Source of the DNA: Citrobacter sp. Marseille-Q6884
GTDB lineage: Bacteria > Pseudomonadota > Gammaproteobacteria > Enterobacterales > Enterobacteriaceae
Direction of reading: 5' to 3'
Length of the DNA stretch: 64,000 nt
Assembly: GCF_945906775.1 (NCBI RefSeq)
Contig: NZ_CAMDRE010000001.1
Coordinates: forward strand, 1,364,001 to 1,428,000
Positions within the stretch are counted from its first letter, which is position 1. Each line of letters opens with the position of its first letter. Of the stretch, positions 35,371 through 48,161 are shown piece by piece. The notes beneath the pieces were generated by a model. That model had not been told where the DNA came from, did not search any database, and saw only the letters and a program-made list of their open reading frames with translations. The translations under genes were made by a program, and so were the position numbers.

Positions 35371-35382
35371 TGCTCTTTAACA
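35371..35382 (+). promoter_or_regulatory. rRNA leader boxA antitermination site
   Basis: TGCTCTTTAACA is the canonical boxA bound by NusB-S10 in the leader. It is followed by the 5' arm of the pre-16S processing stem (CAGACAATCTGTGTGG), which pairs with 37078-37094 downstream of 16S. Confidence 0.88.
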
Positions 35383-35510
35383 ATTTATCAGACAATCTGT
35401 GTGGGCACTCAATGATACGGATTCTTAACGTCGCAAGACGAAAAATGAATACCAAGTCTCTGAGTGAACACGTAATTCATTACGAAGTTTAATTCACGAG
35501 CATCAAACTT

Positions 35511-37052
<1,542 letters not shown>

Positions 37053-37287
37053 CCTTAAAGAACCGTTCCTTGTAGTGTCCACACAGATTGTCTGATGAAT
37101 GATGAACTTCTGAATGTACTTCCGAGTGCATTAAGAAGTTTTGCTCTTTAAAAATCTGGATCAAGCTGAAAATTGAAACGACACACTGTGTCTGTTCTCC
37201 GTAATAAGAACAGATAAATGGTGTGTTCGAGTCTCTCAAATTTTCGCAGCACGATGATGAATCGAAAGAAACATCTTCGGGTTGTGA
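37053..37287 (+). other. 16S-23S spacer without tRNA
   Basis: The 235-nt spacer holds the 3' processing arm of 16S, a hairpin (AACTTCT / AGAAGTT at 37105-37140), a spacer boxA (GCTCTTTAAAAATC, about 37142-37155), and the GTTCGAGTCTCTCAAATTTTCGC block and 5' processing arm of 23S. No cloverleaf or CCA is present. The E. coli rrnE spacer carries tRNA-Glu at this point. Confidence 0.9.
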
Positions 37288-40193
<2,906 letters not shown>

Positions 40194-40286
40194 ACAACGC
40201 CGAAGATGTTTTGGCGAAAGAGAAGACGATTTTCAGCCTGATACAGATAAAATTAACCGGCGGTAAGCGGGTTAATAAACAGAATT

Positions 40287-40406
40287 TGCCTGGCGGCTGT
40301 AGCGCGGTGGTCCCACCTGACCCCATGCCGAACTCAGAAGTGAAACGCCGTAGCGCCGATGGTAGTGTGGGGTCTCCCCATGCGAGAGTAGGGAACTGCC
40401 AGGCAT
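40287..40406 (+). rRNA. rrfE: 5S ribosomal RNA
   Basis: The 120-nt gene has terminal stem TGCCTGGCGGC / GCCAGGCA and the standard internal CCCACCTGACCCCATGCCGA. It lies 93 nt after 23S, with no tRNA between or after. Confidence 0.97.
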
Positions 40407-40420
40407 CAAATCAAGCAAGA

Positions 40421-40447
40421 GGCCATCCGTAAGGATGGCCTTTTTGC
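40421..40447 (+). terminator. rRNA operon terminator
   Basis: The stem GGCCATCC / GGATGGCC with loop GTAA is followed by TTTTT, 15 nt after 5S. No distal tRNA gene follows. Confidence 0.9.
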
Positions 40448-40525
40448 GTTTGTGCGCATCTGAAAACCCCGGTTCGTGACTGCAGGTCCGGCAGCATGGC
40501 GCTACCGGACGGGGTTAACTGAATA

Positions 40526-40969
40526 CTATTCGATTCCATACGCCAGTTTTAGTAACGGATACGGCTTCCCAAGATCGTCCACTTCGCTGCGTCCCGTCAC
40601 CTGAAATCCCATCCTCTTATAAAACCCTACCGCTTGATCATTTTGCTCATTCACATTGGTCTTCAATTCTGGCGCCAGGGATAGCGCATGATTGACAAGC
40701 ATTCGTCCAATCCCTGCACCACGCGCATCAGGATCGATAAACAGAGCATCCATATGCTGTTCGCTGAGCAACATAAAACCGACAGGCTTATCCTGTTGAT
40801 TAACAGCCACCCATAGCGGTGCTTCCGGTAAAAAGGAACGTACCAGCTCTTCAAGCTCAACCCGATACGCTGCTGATAAAAAATGGTGCGTGGCATCGAC
40901 AGAACGACACCAAATTGCAATCAGTTCGTCGCCTTCGTCCTGCCGTGAACGGCGAATATTAATAACCAT
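40526..40969 (-). CDS. yjaB: GNAT-family N-acetyltransferase YjaB
   Basis: The 147-residue protein has the GNAT fold. The acetyl-CoA pyrophosphate-binding motif RGAGIGRML lies at about residues 83-91, and NEQNDQAVGFYKRMGF is the typical motif B. It matches E. coli YjaB, which binds acetyl-CoA, but the natural substrate is not known. It is leftward, convergent with the rRNA operon and divergent from metA. Confidence 0.93.
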   Translation of the reverse strand: MVINIRRSRQDEGDELIAIWCRSVDATHHFLSAAYRVELEELVRSFLPEAPLWVAVNQQDKPVGFMLLSEQHMDALFIDPDARGAGIGRMLVNHALSLAPELKTNVNEQNDQAVGFYKRMGFQVTGRSEVDDLGKPYPLLKLAYGIE

Positions 40970-41074
40970 AGTGACTCCTTTTATTCTTGCTTATAGTCTA
41001 CTGTAATTACCTTTGTGAAACTTTCTCACCTTTCACATGCAGACTCGACATTTAACGCATTCCTGGTTATTGTC

Positions 41075-41106
41075 AGCTATCTGGATGTCTAAACGTTTAT
41101 ACGTAT
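41075..41106 (+). promoter_or_regulatory. MetJ operator (tandem met boxes) of metA
   Basis: Four adjacent 8-mers AGCTATCT-GGATGTCT-AAACGTTT-ATACGTAT resemble the met box AGACGTCT, with the central two closest. They end 19 nt before the metA start, as expected for MetJ-SAM repression. Confidence 0.78.
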
Positions 41107-41125
41107 GTTGTGAGGTAACAAGGTT

Positions 41126-42055
41126 ATGCCGATTCGGGTGCAGGACGAGCTACCAGCCGTCAATTTCTTGCGTGATGAAAATGTCTTTGTGATGACCGCA
41201 TCACGCGCAACAGGCCAGGAAATTCGTCCACTGAAGGTCCTGATTCTTAACCTGATGCCGAAGAAAATCGAAACGGAAAACCAGTTTCTGCGTCTTCTGT
41301 CTAACTCGCCGTTGCAGGTGGATATTCAACTGTTGCGCATTGACGCACGTGAATCGCGTAATACACCTGCCGAGCATCTGAACAACTTCTACTGTAATTT
41401 TGATGAGATCCGCGATCAGAACTTTGATGGTCTGATTGTGACCGGTGCGCCGCTGGGGCTGGTTGAGTTTAATGATGTCGCTTACTGGCCGCAGATCAAA
41501 CAGGTGCTGGAATGGGCAAAAGATCACGTCACCTCGACACTCTTTGTCTGTTGGGCGGTACAAGCGGCACTGAATATTTTGTATGGTATTCCAAAACAAA
41601 CCCGCGCGGACAAACTCTCCGGCGTCTATGAACACCATATTCTGCATCCTCATGCTCTGCTGACGCGCGGCTTTGATGATGCGTTTCTTGCGCCGCATTC
41701 GCGCTATGCCGATTTCCCTGCGGCCCTGATCAGAGATTATACCGACCTTGAGATCTTTGCGGAGACAGAAGAGGGAGATGCCTACCTGTTTGCCAGCAAA
41801 GATAAGCGCATTGCATTTGTGACAGGTCATCCGGAATACGATGCACATACTCTGGCCAGTGAGTATTTTCGTGATGTTGAAGCGGGTTTAACCCCGGATG
41901 TTCCCTACAACTATTTTCCAAAAAATGATCCGCAGAACAAACCGCAGGCCACCTGGCGCAGCCATGGCAATTTGCTGTTTACCAACTGGCTCAACTATTA
42001 CGTCTACCAGATAACACCATACGATCTGCGTCACATGAATCCCACGCTGGATTAA
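41126..42055 (+). CDS. metA: Homoserine O-succinyltransferase
   Basis: The 309-residue enzyme transfers succinyl from succinyl-CoA to homoserine, the first committed step of methionine synthesis. The catalytic triad is visible as Cys142 (TLFVCWAVQ), His235 and Glu237 (TGHPEYD). Length equals that of E. coli MetA, a protein known for heat lability and N-terminal degradation signals. Expression is probably set by MetJ boxes at 41075-41106. A double hairpin with a T-run follows. Confidence 0.97.
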   Translation: MPIRVQDELPAVNFLRDENVFVMTASRATGQEIRPLKVLILNLMPKKIETENQFLRLLSNSPLQVDIQLLRIDARESRNTPAEHLNNFYCNFDEIRDQNFDGLIVTGAPLGLVEFNDVAYWPQIKQVLEWAKDHVTSTLFVCWAVQAALNILYGIPKQTRADKLSGVYEHHILHPHALLTRGFDDAFLAPHSRYADFPAALIRDYTDLEIFAETEEGDAYLFASKDKRIAFVTGHPEYDAHTLASEYFRDVEAGLTPDVPYNYFPKNDPQNKPQATWRSHGNLLFTNWLNYYVYQITPYDLRHMNPTLD

Positions 42056-42081
42056 TCTTCTGTAGCAAACGATCCTTAAGC

Positions 42082-42124
42082 GTTTCAGCATGTTGAAACA
42101 GGCACCTTCGGGTGCCTTTTTTAT
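42082..42124 (+). terminator. metA terminator
   Basis: The stem GGCACC-TTCG-GGTGCC (42101-42116) is followed by a T-rich run, and is preceded by a GTTTCA...TGAAAC hairpin (42082-42099). Confidence 0.9.
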
Positions 42125-42198
42125 TTCCGAAATGCACCTCACAGTGTAAATAATTTTTATCCTTATTGTTATCAATAAGTTAATTCATAATTAAATTA

Positions 42199-42223
42199 AA
42201 AATGGAAATTGTTTTTGATTTTG
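42199..42223 (+). promoter_or_regulatory. IclR operator of aceBAK
   Basis: The segment with TGGAAATTGTTTTTGA corresponds to the IclR-binding region of the E. coli aceB promoter. The surrounding 42135-42260 is very AT-rich, and the transcribed leader then holds CACAACGATCCTTCGTTC, as in E. coli. The operator lies about 100 nt before the aceB start. Confidence 0.75.
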
Positions 42224-42323
42224 AGATTTAATTGAGTAGTCTTAGTTGTGCTGAACGAAAACCACACAACGATCCTTCGTTCGCATTGGGGATGAGCTTG
42301 GATCAACGACGAGGAGCTACGCA

Positions 42324-43925
42324 ATGAATCAACAGGCAACAACAACCGATGAACTGGTGTTTACCAGGCCGCATGGCGAGCAGGAACAACAGATTCTGAC
42401 TGCAGAAGCAGTGGAGTTTCTGACTGAACTGGTGACACGATTTACACCAAAAAGGAATAAACTTCTCGCTGCACGCATTAAGCAGCAGCAGGATATTGAC
42501 GACGGTAAGTTGCCTGGATTTATTTCGGAAACAGCTTCCATTCGTGAAGGTGACTGGAAAATTCGCGGTATTCCTGATGATTTACAGGATCGCCGTGTAG
42601 AGATCACCGGGCCGGTTGAGCGCAAAATGGTGATTAACGCCTTGAACGCAAACGTCAAAGTTTTTATGGCTGACTTTGAAGATTCTCTGGCGCCTGAGTG
42701 GAGCAAGGTGATTGATGGGCAAATCAACCTGCGCGATGCGGTAAATGGCACCATCAGCTACACCAACGAAGCGGGCAAGATTTACCAACTGAATCCCGAT
42801 CCGGCCTTATTGATTTGTCGTGTGCGTGGCCTGCACCTGCCAGAGAAGCACGTGACATGGCGCGATGAAGCCATTCCCGGCAGTCTGTTCGACTTTGCCC
42901 TCTATTTCTTCCACAACTATAAGGCGTTGTTGGCAAAAGGCAGCGGTCCTTATTTTTACCTGCCGAAAACGCAGGCTTGGCAAGAGGCTGCCTGGTGGAG
43001 TGAAGTTTTCAGCTATGCCGAAGACAGATTTAACCTGCCGCGCGGCACGATCAAAGCCACGCTGTTGATTGAAACATTGCCGGCTGTCTTCCAGATGGAC
43101 GAGATCCTGCACGCACTGCGTGACCATATTGTGGGCCTCAACTGCGGTCGCTGGGACTACATTTTCAGCTATATCAAAACGCTGAAGAACCACCCGGACC
43201 GCGTCCTGCCGGACCGTCAGGTGGTGACGATGGATAAACCTTTCCTCAGCGCCTACTCACGTCTGCTGATTAAAACCTGCCACAAGCGCGGTGCCTTTGC
43301 GATGGGCGGTATGGCGGCCTTTATCCCCAGCAAAGACGCTGAACGTAACAACCAGGTGCTGAATAAAGTAAAAGCGGATAAAGCGTTGGAAGCGAATAAC
43401 GGTCATGACGGTACCTGGGTTGCCCATCCGGGGCTTGCGGATACCGCGATGGCGATTTTCAACGATGTGCTGGGTGAAAACAAAAACCAGCTCTTCGTCA
43501 CCCGCGATACCGATGCGCCGATCACGGCAGAAGAACTGCTGGCGCCATGCGAGGGCGAGCGCACTGAGGAAGGCATGCGTGCCAATATCCGTGTTGCCGT
43601 GCAATACATTGAAGCCTGGATCTCTGGCAACGGCTGCGTACCGATTTACGGTCTGATGGAAGATGCGGCTACCGCCGAAATCTCCCGAACCTCCATCTGG
43701 CAGTGGATCCATCACCAGAAAACGCTCAGCAACGGTAAACCGGTTACCAAACCGTTGTTCCGCCAGATGCTGGCCGAAGAGATGTTGGTCATTCAGGACG
43801 AGCTCGGCGAACACCGCTACAGCAGCGGGCGTTTTGATGATGCCGCGCGCCTGATGGAGCAAATCACGACATCTGACGAACTGATCGATTTCTTAACCTT
43901 GCCTGGCTATCGCTTACTGGCTTGA
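42324..43925 (+). CDS. aceB: Malate synthase A
   Basis: The 533-residue enzyme condenses glyoxylate and acetyl-CoA to malate, the second reaction of the glyoxylate bypass. The TIM-barrel core includes VFMADFEDSLAPEW (about 113-126) and the catalytic-base region CVPIYGLMEDAATAEISR (about 438-455). Length equals that of E. coli AceB. It is the first gene of aceBAK, with a good Shine-Dalgarno (GAGGAGCT). It is repressed by IclR and used during growth on acetate. Confidence 0.98.
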   Translation: MNQQATTTDELVFTRPHGEQEQQILTAEAVEFLTELVTRFTPKRNKLLAARIKQQQDIDDGKLPGFISETASIREGDWKIRGIPDDLQDRRVEITGPVERKMVINALNANVKVFMADFEDSLAPEWSKVIDGQINLRDAVNGTISYTNEAGKIYQLNPDPALLICRVRGLHLPEKHVTWRDEAIPGSLFDFALYFFHNYKALLAKGSGPYFYLPKTQAWQEAAWWSEVFSYAEDRFNLPRGTIKATLLIETLPAVFQMDEILHALRDHIVGLNCGRWDYIFSYIKTLKNHPDRVLPDRQVVTMDKPFLSAYSRLLIKTCHKRGAFAMGGMAAFIPSKDAERNNQVLNKVKADKALEANNGHDGTWVAHPGLADTAMAIFNDVLGENKNQLFVTRDTDAPITAEELLAPCEGERTEEGMRANIRVAVQYIEAWISGNGCVPIYGLMEDAATAEISRTSIWQWIHHQKTLSNGKPVTKPLFRQMLAEEMLVIQDELGEHRYSSGRFDDAARLMEQITTSDELIDFLTLPGYRLLA

Positions 43926-43959
43926 TTCACCCACCGTTTACCCTATGGAGCATCTGCAC

Positions 43960-45264
43960 ATGAAAACCCGTACCCAACAAATCGAAGAATTACAGAAAGA
44001 ATGGACACAACCTCGCTGGGAAGGCATTACCCGCCCTTACAGCGCGGAGGAAGTGGTGAAATTGCGTGGCTCGGTCAACCCGGAATGTACTCTGGCGCAG
44101 CTTGGCGCGGCGAAGATGTGGCGTCTGCTGCACGGTGAATCGAAGAAAGGCTATATCAACAGCCTCGGTGCGCTGACCGGTGGTCAGGCGCTGCAGCAGG
44201 CGAAAGCCGGTATTGAAGCGGTCTATCTTTCAGGCTGGCAGGTGGCGGCGGATGCCAACCTGGCATCCAGCATGTACCCGGACCAATCGCTGTATCCGGC
44301 GAACTCTGTCCCTGCGGTGGTGGATCGGATCAACAACACCTTCCGTCGTGCGGATCAGATCCAATGGTCAACCGGTATTGAGCCGAACGATCCACGCTAT
44401 GTGGATTACTTCCTGCCGATCGTCGCTGATGCTGAAGCCGGTTTTGGCGGTGTACTGAACGCGTTTGAACTGATGAAATCGATGATTGAGGCTGGTGCAG
44501 CGGCCGTTCACTTCGAAGATCAGCTGGCTTCGGTGAAAAAATGTGGTCACATGGGCGGCAAAGTACTGGTGCCGACTCAGGAAGCCATTCAGAAACTGGT
44601 AGCAGCCCGTCTGGCAGCAGACGTCATGGGTGTTCCGACGCTGGTGATTGCCCGTACCGATGCTGACGCGGCAGATTTGATCACCTCTGATTGCGATCCG
44701 TATGACAGCGAATTCATCACCGGTGAGCGCACCAGTGAAGGTTTCTACCGTACACATGCGGGTATCGAGCAGGCGATCAGCCGTGGTCTGGCCTACGCGC
44801 CGTATGCTGATCTGGTGTGGTGCGAAACCTCCACCCCGGACCTCGAACTGGCGAAGCGCTTTGCTGATGCAATTCACGCTAAATTCCCAGGGAAACTGCT
44901 GGCCTACAACTGTTCGCCATCGTTTAACTGGCAGAAAAATCTGGACGACAAAACCATCGCCAGCTTCCAGCAGCAACTGTCGGACATGGGCTACAAATAC
45001 CAGTTCATTACCCTGGCAGGCATTCACAGCATGTGGTTCAACATGTTCGACCTCGCACATTCCTATGCGCAGGGCGAAGGCATGCGCCACTACGTCGAGA
45101 AAGTTCAGCAGCCAGAATTTGCGGCGGCCAAAGACGGTTATACCTTCGTGTCTCACCAGCAAGAAGTGGGCACCGGTTACTTCGATAAAGTGACCACCAT
45201 CATTCAGGGTGGCACGTCATCCGTTACCGCACTGACGGGGTCAACGGAAGAATCCCAGTTCTGA
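43960..45264 (+). CDS. aceA: Isocitrate lyase
   Basis: The 434-residue enzyme splits isocitrate into succinate and glyoxylate, the first reaction of the glyoxylate bypass. The catalytic signature KKCGH (Cys195) and the metal-binding ADAEAGFGG block are intact. The start MKTRTQQIEE was chosen over an in-frame ATG 15 nt upstream because it matches the family length and follows GGAG at 7-8 nt. A REP pair separates it from aceK. Confidence 0.98.
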   Translation: MKTRTQQIEELQKEWTQPRWEGITRPYSAEEVVKLRGSVNPECTLAQLGAAKMWRLLHGESKKGYINSLGALTGGQALQQAKAGIEAVYLSGWQVAADANLASSMYPDQSLYPANSVPAVVDRINNTFRRADQIQWSTGIEPNDPRYVDYFLPIVADAEAGFGGVLNAFELMKSMIEAGAAAVHFEDQLASVKKCGHMGGKVLVPTQEAIQKLVAARLAADVMGVPTLVIARTDADAADLITSDCDPYDSEFITGERTSEGFYRTHAGIEQAISRGLAYAPYADLVWCETSTPDLELAKRFADAIHAKFPGKLLAYNCSPSFNWQKNLDDKTIASFQQQLSDMGYKYQFITLAGIHSMWFNMFDLAHSYAQGEGMRHYVEKVQQPEFAAAKDGYTFVSHQQEVGTGYFDKVTTIIQGGTSSVTALTGSTEESQF

Positions 45265-45275
45265 TTGTCCTGAGA

Positions 45276-45350
45276 TGCCGGATAGCGCATTTGCCTGTCC
45301 GGCCTACTGAGCACTGTAGGTCGGATAAGGTGCTTGCACTGCCATCCGAC
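45276..45350. repeat. REP pair (BIME) between aceA and aceK
   Basis: Two REP-like palindromes in opposite orientation, GCCGGATAGCG...GTCCGGCCTAC and GTAGGTCGGATAAGG...GCCATCCGAC, fill the aceA-aceK gap. In E. coli the same gap carries a REP structure held responsible for the steep drop of aceK expression relative to aceA. Confidence 0.85.
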
Positions 45351-45368
45351 AATTGTTGAGGGTAAACA

Positions 45369-47093
45369 ATGTCGCGTGGCATGGAATTACTGATTGCTCA
45401 AACTATTCTGCAAGGCTTTGACGCGCAGTACGGTCGATTTCTGGAAGTGACGTCCGGCGCGCAGCAACGTTTTGAACAGGCCGACTGGCATGCGGTGCAG
45501 CAGGCGATGAAAAGTCGTATCCATCTCTATGATCATCATGTGGGTCTGGTGGTGGAACAGTTGCGCTGTATCACCGATGGCAAGAGCACCGATGCGGCGT
45601 TTCTGCTTCGGGTTAAAGAGCATTACACCCGGTTATTGCCGGATTACCCACGCTTCGAAATTGCGGAGAGCTTTTTTAACTCCGTCTACTGCCGGTTATT
45701 CGATCACCGCTCACTGACACCCGAACGTTTGTTTATTTTCAGCTCCCAACCGGAGCGCCGGTTTCGCACAATTCCTCGCCCGCTGGCGAAAGATTTTTTC
45801 CCGGATGCCGGCTGGGAACCGCTGCTGATGCGCGTACTCAGCGATCTGCCGCTGCGCCTGCCGTGGCAGAATAAAATTCGTGACATCCACTACATCATCG
45901 AACACCTGACGGAAACCTTCGGTGCAGCGGTGCTGCAGCGCTGTCATTTACAGGTAGCGAACGAACTGTTCTATCGCAACAAGGCCGCCTGGCTGGTTGG
46001 CAAGCTCATCACTCCGACGGGGACGCTGCCATTTTTACTGCCGATACACCGCACTGACGAAGGTGAATTGTTTGTTGATACGTGTCTGACGACCACGGCA
46101 GAAGCCAGTATCGTGTTTGGTTTTGCCCGCTCTTACTTCATGGTTTACGCACCATTGCCTGCGGCGCTGGTGGAGTGGCTGCGTGAGATCCTGCCCGGTA
46201 AAACTACCGCTGAGTTGTATATGGCGATTGGCTGCCAGAAACATGCGAAAACGGAAAGTTATCGCGAATATTTGCTCTATCTTGCCGGGAGTCACGAACA
46301 GTTTATCGAAGCGCCCGGAATACGCGGCATGGTCATGCTGGTATTTACGCTGCCGGGTTTCGATCGGGTATTCAAAATTATCAAAGATAAATTTGCTCCA
46401 CAGAAAGAGATGTCGGCTGCTCACGTCCGTGCCTGTTATCAACTGGTGAAAGAGCACGATCGTGTTGGGCGCATGGCAGATACTCAGGAGTTCGAGAACT
46501 TCGTGCTGGATAAGCGGCAAATCGACCCGGCACTGATGGCGCTGTTGCAACAGGAAGTCCCTGAAAAGATAACCGATCTGGGCGAGCAGATTGTGATTCG
46601 CCATCTGTATATCGAACGTCGGATGGTCCCGTTAAATATCTGGCTGGAGCAGGTGGAGGGCCAACAACTGCGGGATGCGATTGAAGAGTATGGCAACGCC
46701 ATTCGCCAGCTTGCCGCTGCGAATATTTTCCCCGGCGACATGCTGTTTAAAAACTTCGGTGTCACCCGTCACGGGCGCGTGGTGTTCTACGACTACGATG
46801 AGATTTGTTATATGACGGAAGTGAATTTCCGCCATATCCCGCCGCCGCGTTACCCGGAAGACGAGATGGCCAGCGAGCCGTGGTACAGCGTGTCGCCGGG
46901 GGACGTCTTCCCGGAAGAGTTTCGTCACTGGCTATGTGCTGACCCGCGTATTGGACCGCTGTTTGAAGAAATGCATGCGGATCTGTTCAGTGCCGATTAC
47001 TGGCGGAGCCTGCAAACGCGCATCCGTGAAGGGCACGTGGAAGATGTTTATGCCTACCGCCGCAAGCAGCGCTTTAGCGTAAGGTTTGCATGA
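45369..47093 (+). CDS. aceK: Isocitrate dehydrogenase kinase/phosphatase
   Basis: The 574-residue bifunctional enzyme phosphorylates Icd to divert isocitrate into the bypass, and dephosphorylates it again. The ATP-binding region AIGCQKHAKTESYREY (about 289-304) and the C-terminal catalytic FYDYDEICYMTEVNFR (about 472-487) are intact. E. coli AceK is 578 residues; the C-terminal tail after FSVRF is shorter here. A diverged stretch occurs near residue 185. It is the last gene of aceBAK. Confidence 0.97.
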   Translation: MSRGMELLIAQTILQGFDAQYGRFLEVTSGAQQRFEQADWHAVQQAMKSRIHLYDHHVGLVVEQLRCITDGKSTDAAFLLRVKEHYTRLLPDYPRFEIAESFFNSVYCRLFDHRSLTPERLFIFSSQPERRFRTIPRPLAKDFFPDAGWEPLLMRVLSDLPLRLPWQNKIRDIHYIIEHLTETFGAAVLQRCHLQVANELFYRNKAAWLVGKLITPTGTLPFLLPIHRTDEGELFVDTCLTTTAEASIVFGFARSYFMVYAPLPAALVEWLREILPGKTTAELYMAIGCQKHAKTESYREYLLYLAGSHEQFIEAPGIRGMVMLVFTLPGFDRVFKIIKDKFAPQKEMSAAHVRACYQLVKEHDRVGRMADTQEFENFVLDKRQIDPALMALLQQEVPEKITDLGEQIVIRHLYIERRMVPLNIWLEQVEGQQLRDAIEEYGNAIRQLAAANIFPGDMLFKNFGVTRHGRVVFYDYDEICYMTEVNFRHIPPPRYPEDEMASEPWYSVSPGDVFPEEFRHWLCADPRIGPLFEEMHADLFSADYWRSLQTRIREGHVEDVYAYRRKQRFSVRFA

Positions 47094-47100
47094 GTTTCTG

Positions 47101-47131
47101 TCGGCCGGGTAAGGCGTAACCGCCCCCCGGC
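47101..47131. repeat. REP element after aceK
   Basis: TCGGCCGGGTAAGGCG...CGCCCCCCGGC is a single REP palindrome lying between aceK and the convergent iclR, and it may limit read-through in either direction. Confidence 0.7.
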
Positions 47132-47141
47132 AAAAAATACC

Positions 47142-47966
47142 TTAACGAATCCCGCCGTACGCCAGCGTCACCTCTTTCGCGGCTTTGATGGCCAGCGCAC
47201 CAAACTCAGTAACACGGTCGTCAGTAATACGCGAAATCGGGCCGGAGATCGAGATGGCGGCAAAGGGCTCGCGGTGCTCATCGTAAATGCAGGATGCTAT
47301 GCAGCGCAGACCAAGCGCGTGTTCTTCATCATCAAAGGAATAGCCGCGTTTACGCGTCTGGGCGAGATCTTCTTTCAGGTGTAGCGGAGAAACCAGCGTG
47401 GCGTGGGTATAGGCGTGCAGCCCTTTGCGGTGCAGCAGGCTGGTCACTTTCTCCTCGCTGAGCTGGGCTAAGAATGCTTTCCCTGCGCCGGAGGCGTGCA
47501 TCGGCAGCTTGCCGCCTATAGGAGCAGACATGCGCATCAACTGCGTACACTGCACCTGGTCGATAATGATCGCCTGATGGTCGCTCTGATCCAGCACGGC
47601 CAGATTCACCGTTTCACCGGAGTCCTCCATCAGTTTACGCAGAATCGGGTGGACAATCGCCAGCAGATTACGGCTTTGCAAAAAACTGCTGCCGACGATG
47701 AATGCGTGAGCCCCCACAGCCCAGTGTCCCAGTTCGCCAACCTGGCGGACAAAACCCTGCTGCTGCATGGTGGTCAATAAGCGGTGCGTGGTGGAATTGG
47801 GTAAGCCAGCCTGTTGCGCCAGCTCGGTCAGCGCGACGCTGCCGTTGGATTCCGCAATCCATTCCAATAGTTTCAGGCCCCGGGTCAGAGACTGAACCTG
47901 CCCGGTTGCAGGCGTGGTCGTAGCGGCGGGTTTTCTACCGCGTTTTGCGGGAACAGTGGCAACCAT
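47142..47966 (-). CDS. iclR: Acetate operon repressor IclR
   Basis: The 274-residue repressor controls aceBAK and itself. A winged helix-turn-helix (LTELAQQAGLPNSTTHRLLTTM, about 46-67) is followed by the IclR effector domain, which responds to glyoxylate and pyruvate; MRMSAPIGGKLPMHASGAGKAFLA is the conserved core. The N-terminal tail is rich in Lys/Arg/Pro/Ala (KRGRKPAATTTPATG). It is transcribed convergently with aceK, and a candidate autoregulatory site lies at 47989-48003. Confidence 0.97.
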   Translation of the reverse strand: MVATVPAKRGRKPAATTTPATGQVQSLTRGLKLLEWIAESNGSVALTELAQQAGLPNSTTHRLLTTMQQQGFVRQVGELGHWAVGAHAFIVGSSFLQSRNLLAIVHPILRKLMEDSGETVNLAVLDQSDHQAIIIDQVQCTQLMRMSAPIGGKLPMHASGAGKAFLAQLSEEKVTSLLHRKGLHAYTHATLVSPLHLKEDLAQTRKRGYSFDDEEHALGLRCIASCIYDEHREPFAAISISGPISRITDDRVTEFGALAIKAAKEVTLAYGGIR

Positions 47967-47988
47967 GGCAGACTCCTTTTCTGTATCG

Positions 47989-48003
47989 TGGAAATCATTT
48001 TCG
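47989..48003 (-). promoter_or_regulatory. IclR autoregulatory site
   Basis: TGGAAATCATTTTCG matches the palindromic IclR consensus TGGAAATNATTTCCA at 13 of 15 positions. It lies 23 nt upstream of the iclR start. Confidence 0.75.
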
Positions 48004-48161
48004 TTTTATTCGATTATAATGCAAGAATTCCTGTACTGATCGGATGAGTGAAGCTGAACATGTCTCATGTTGGCCGTTGTTCTCTTTTCCGCCTCTCAGG
48101 TTTGTGCCAGTATGACCTGTTGAGTTTTTTTCGGTCTGGTTGAGCGTTGTCGGGAGCGAGT

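Noticed and set aside
40210..40432. A 73-codon frame across 5S rRNA
   Set aside because: It overlaps the 23S-5S spacer and the 5S gene and has no protein features.
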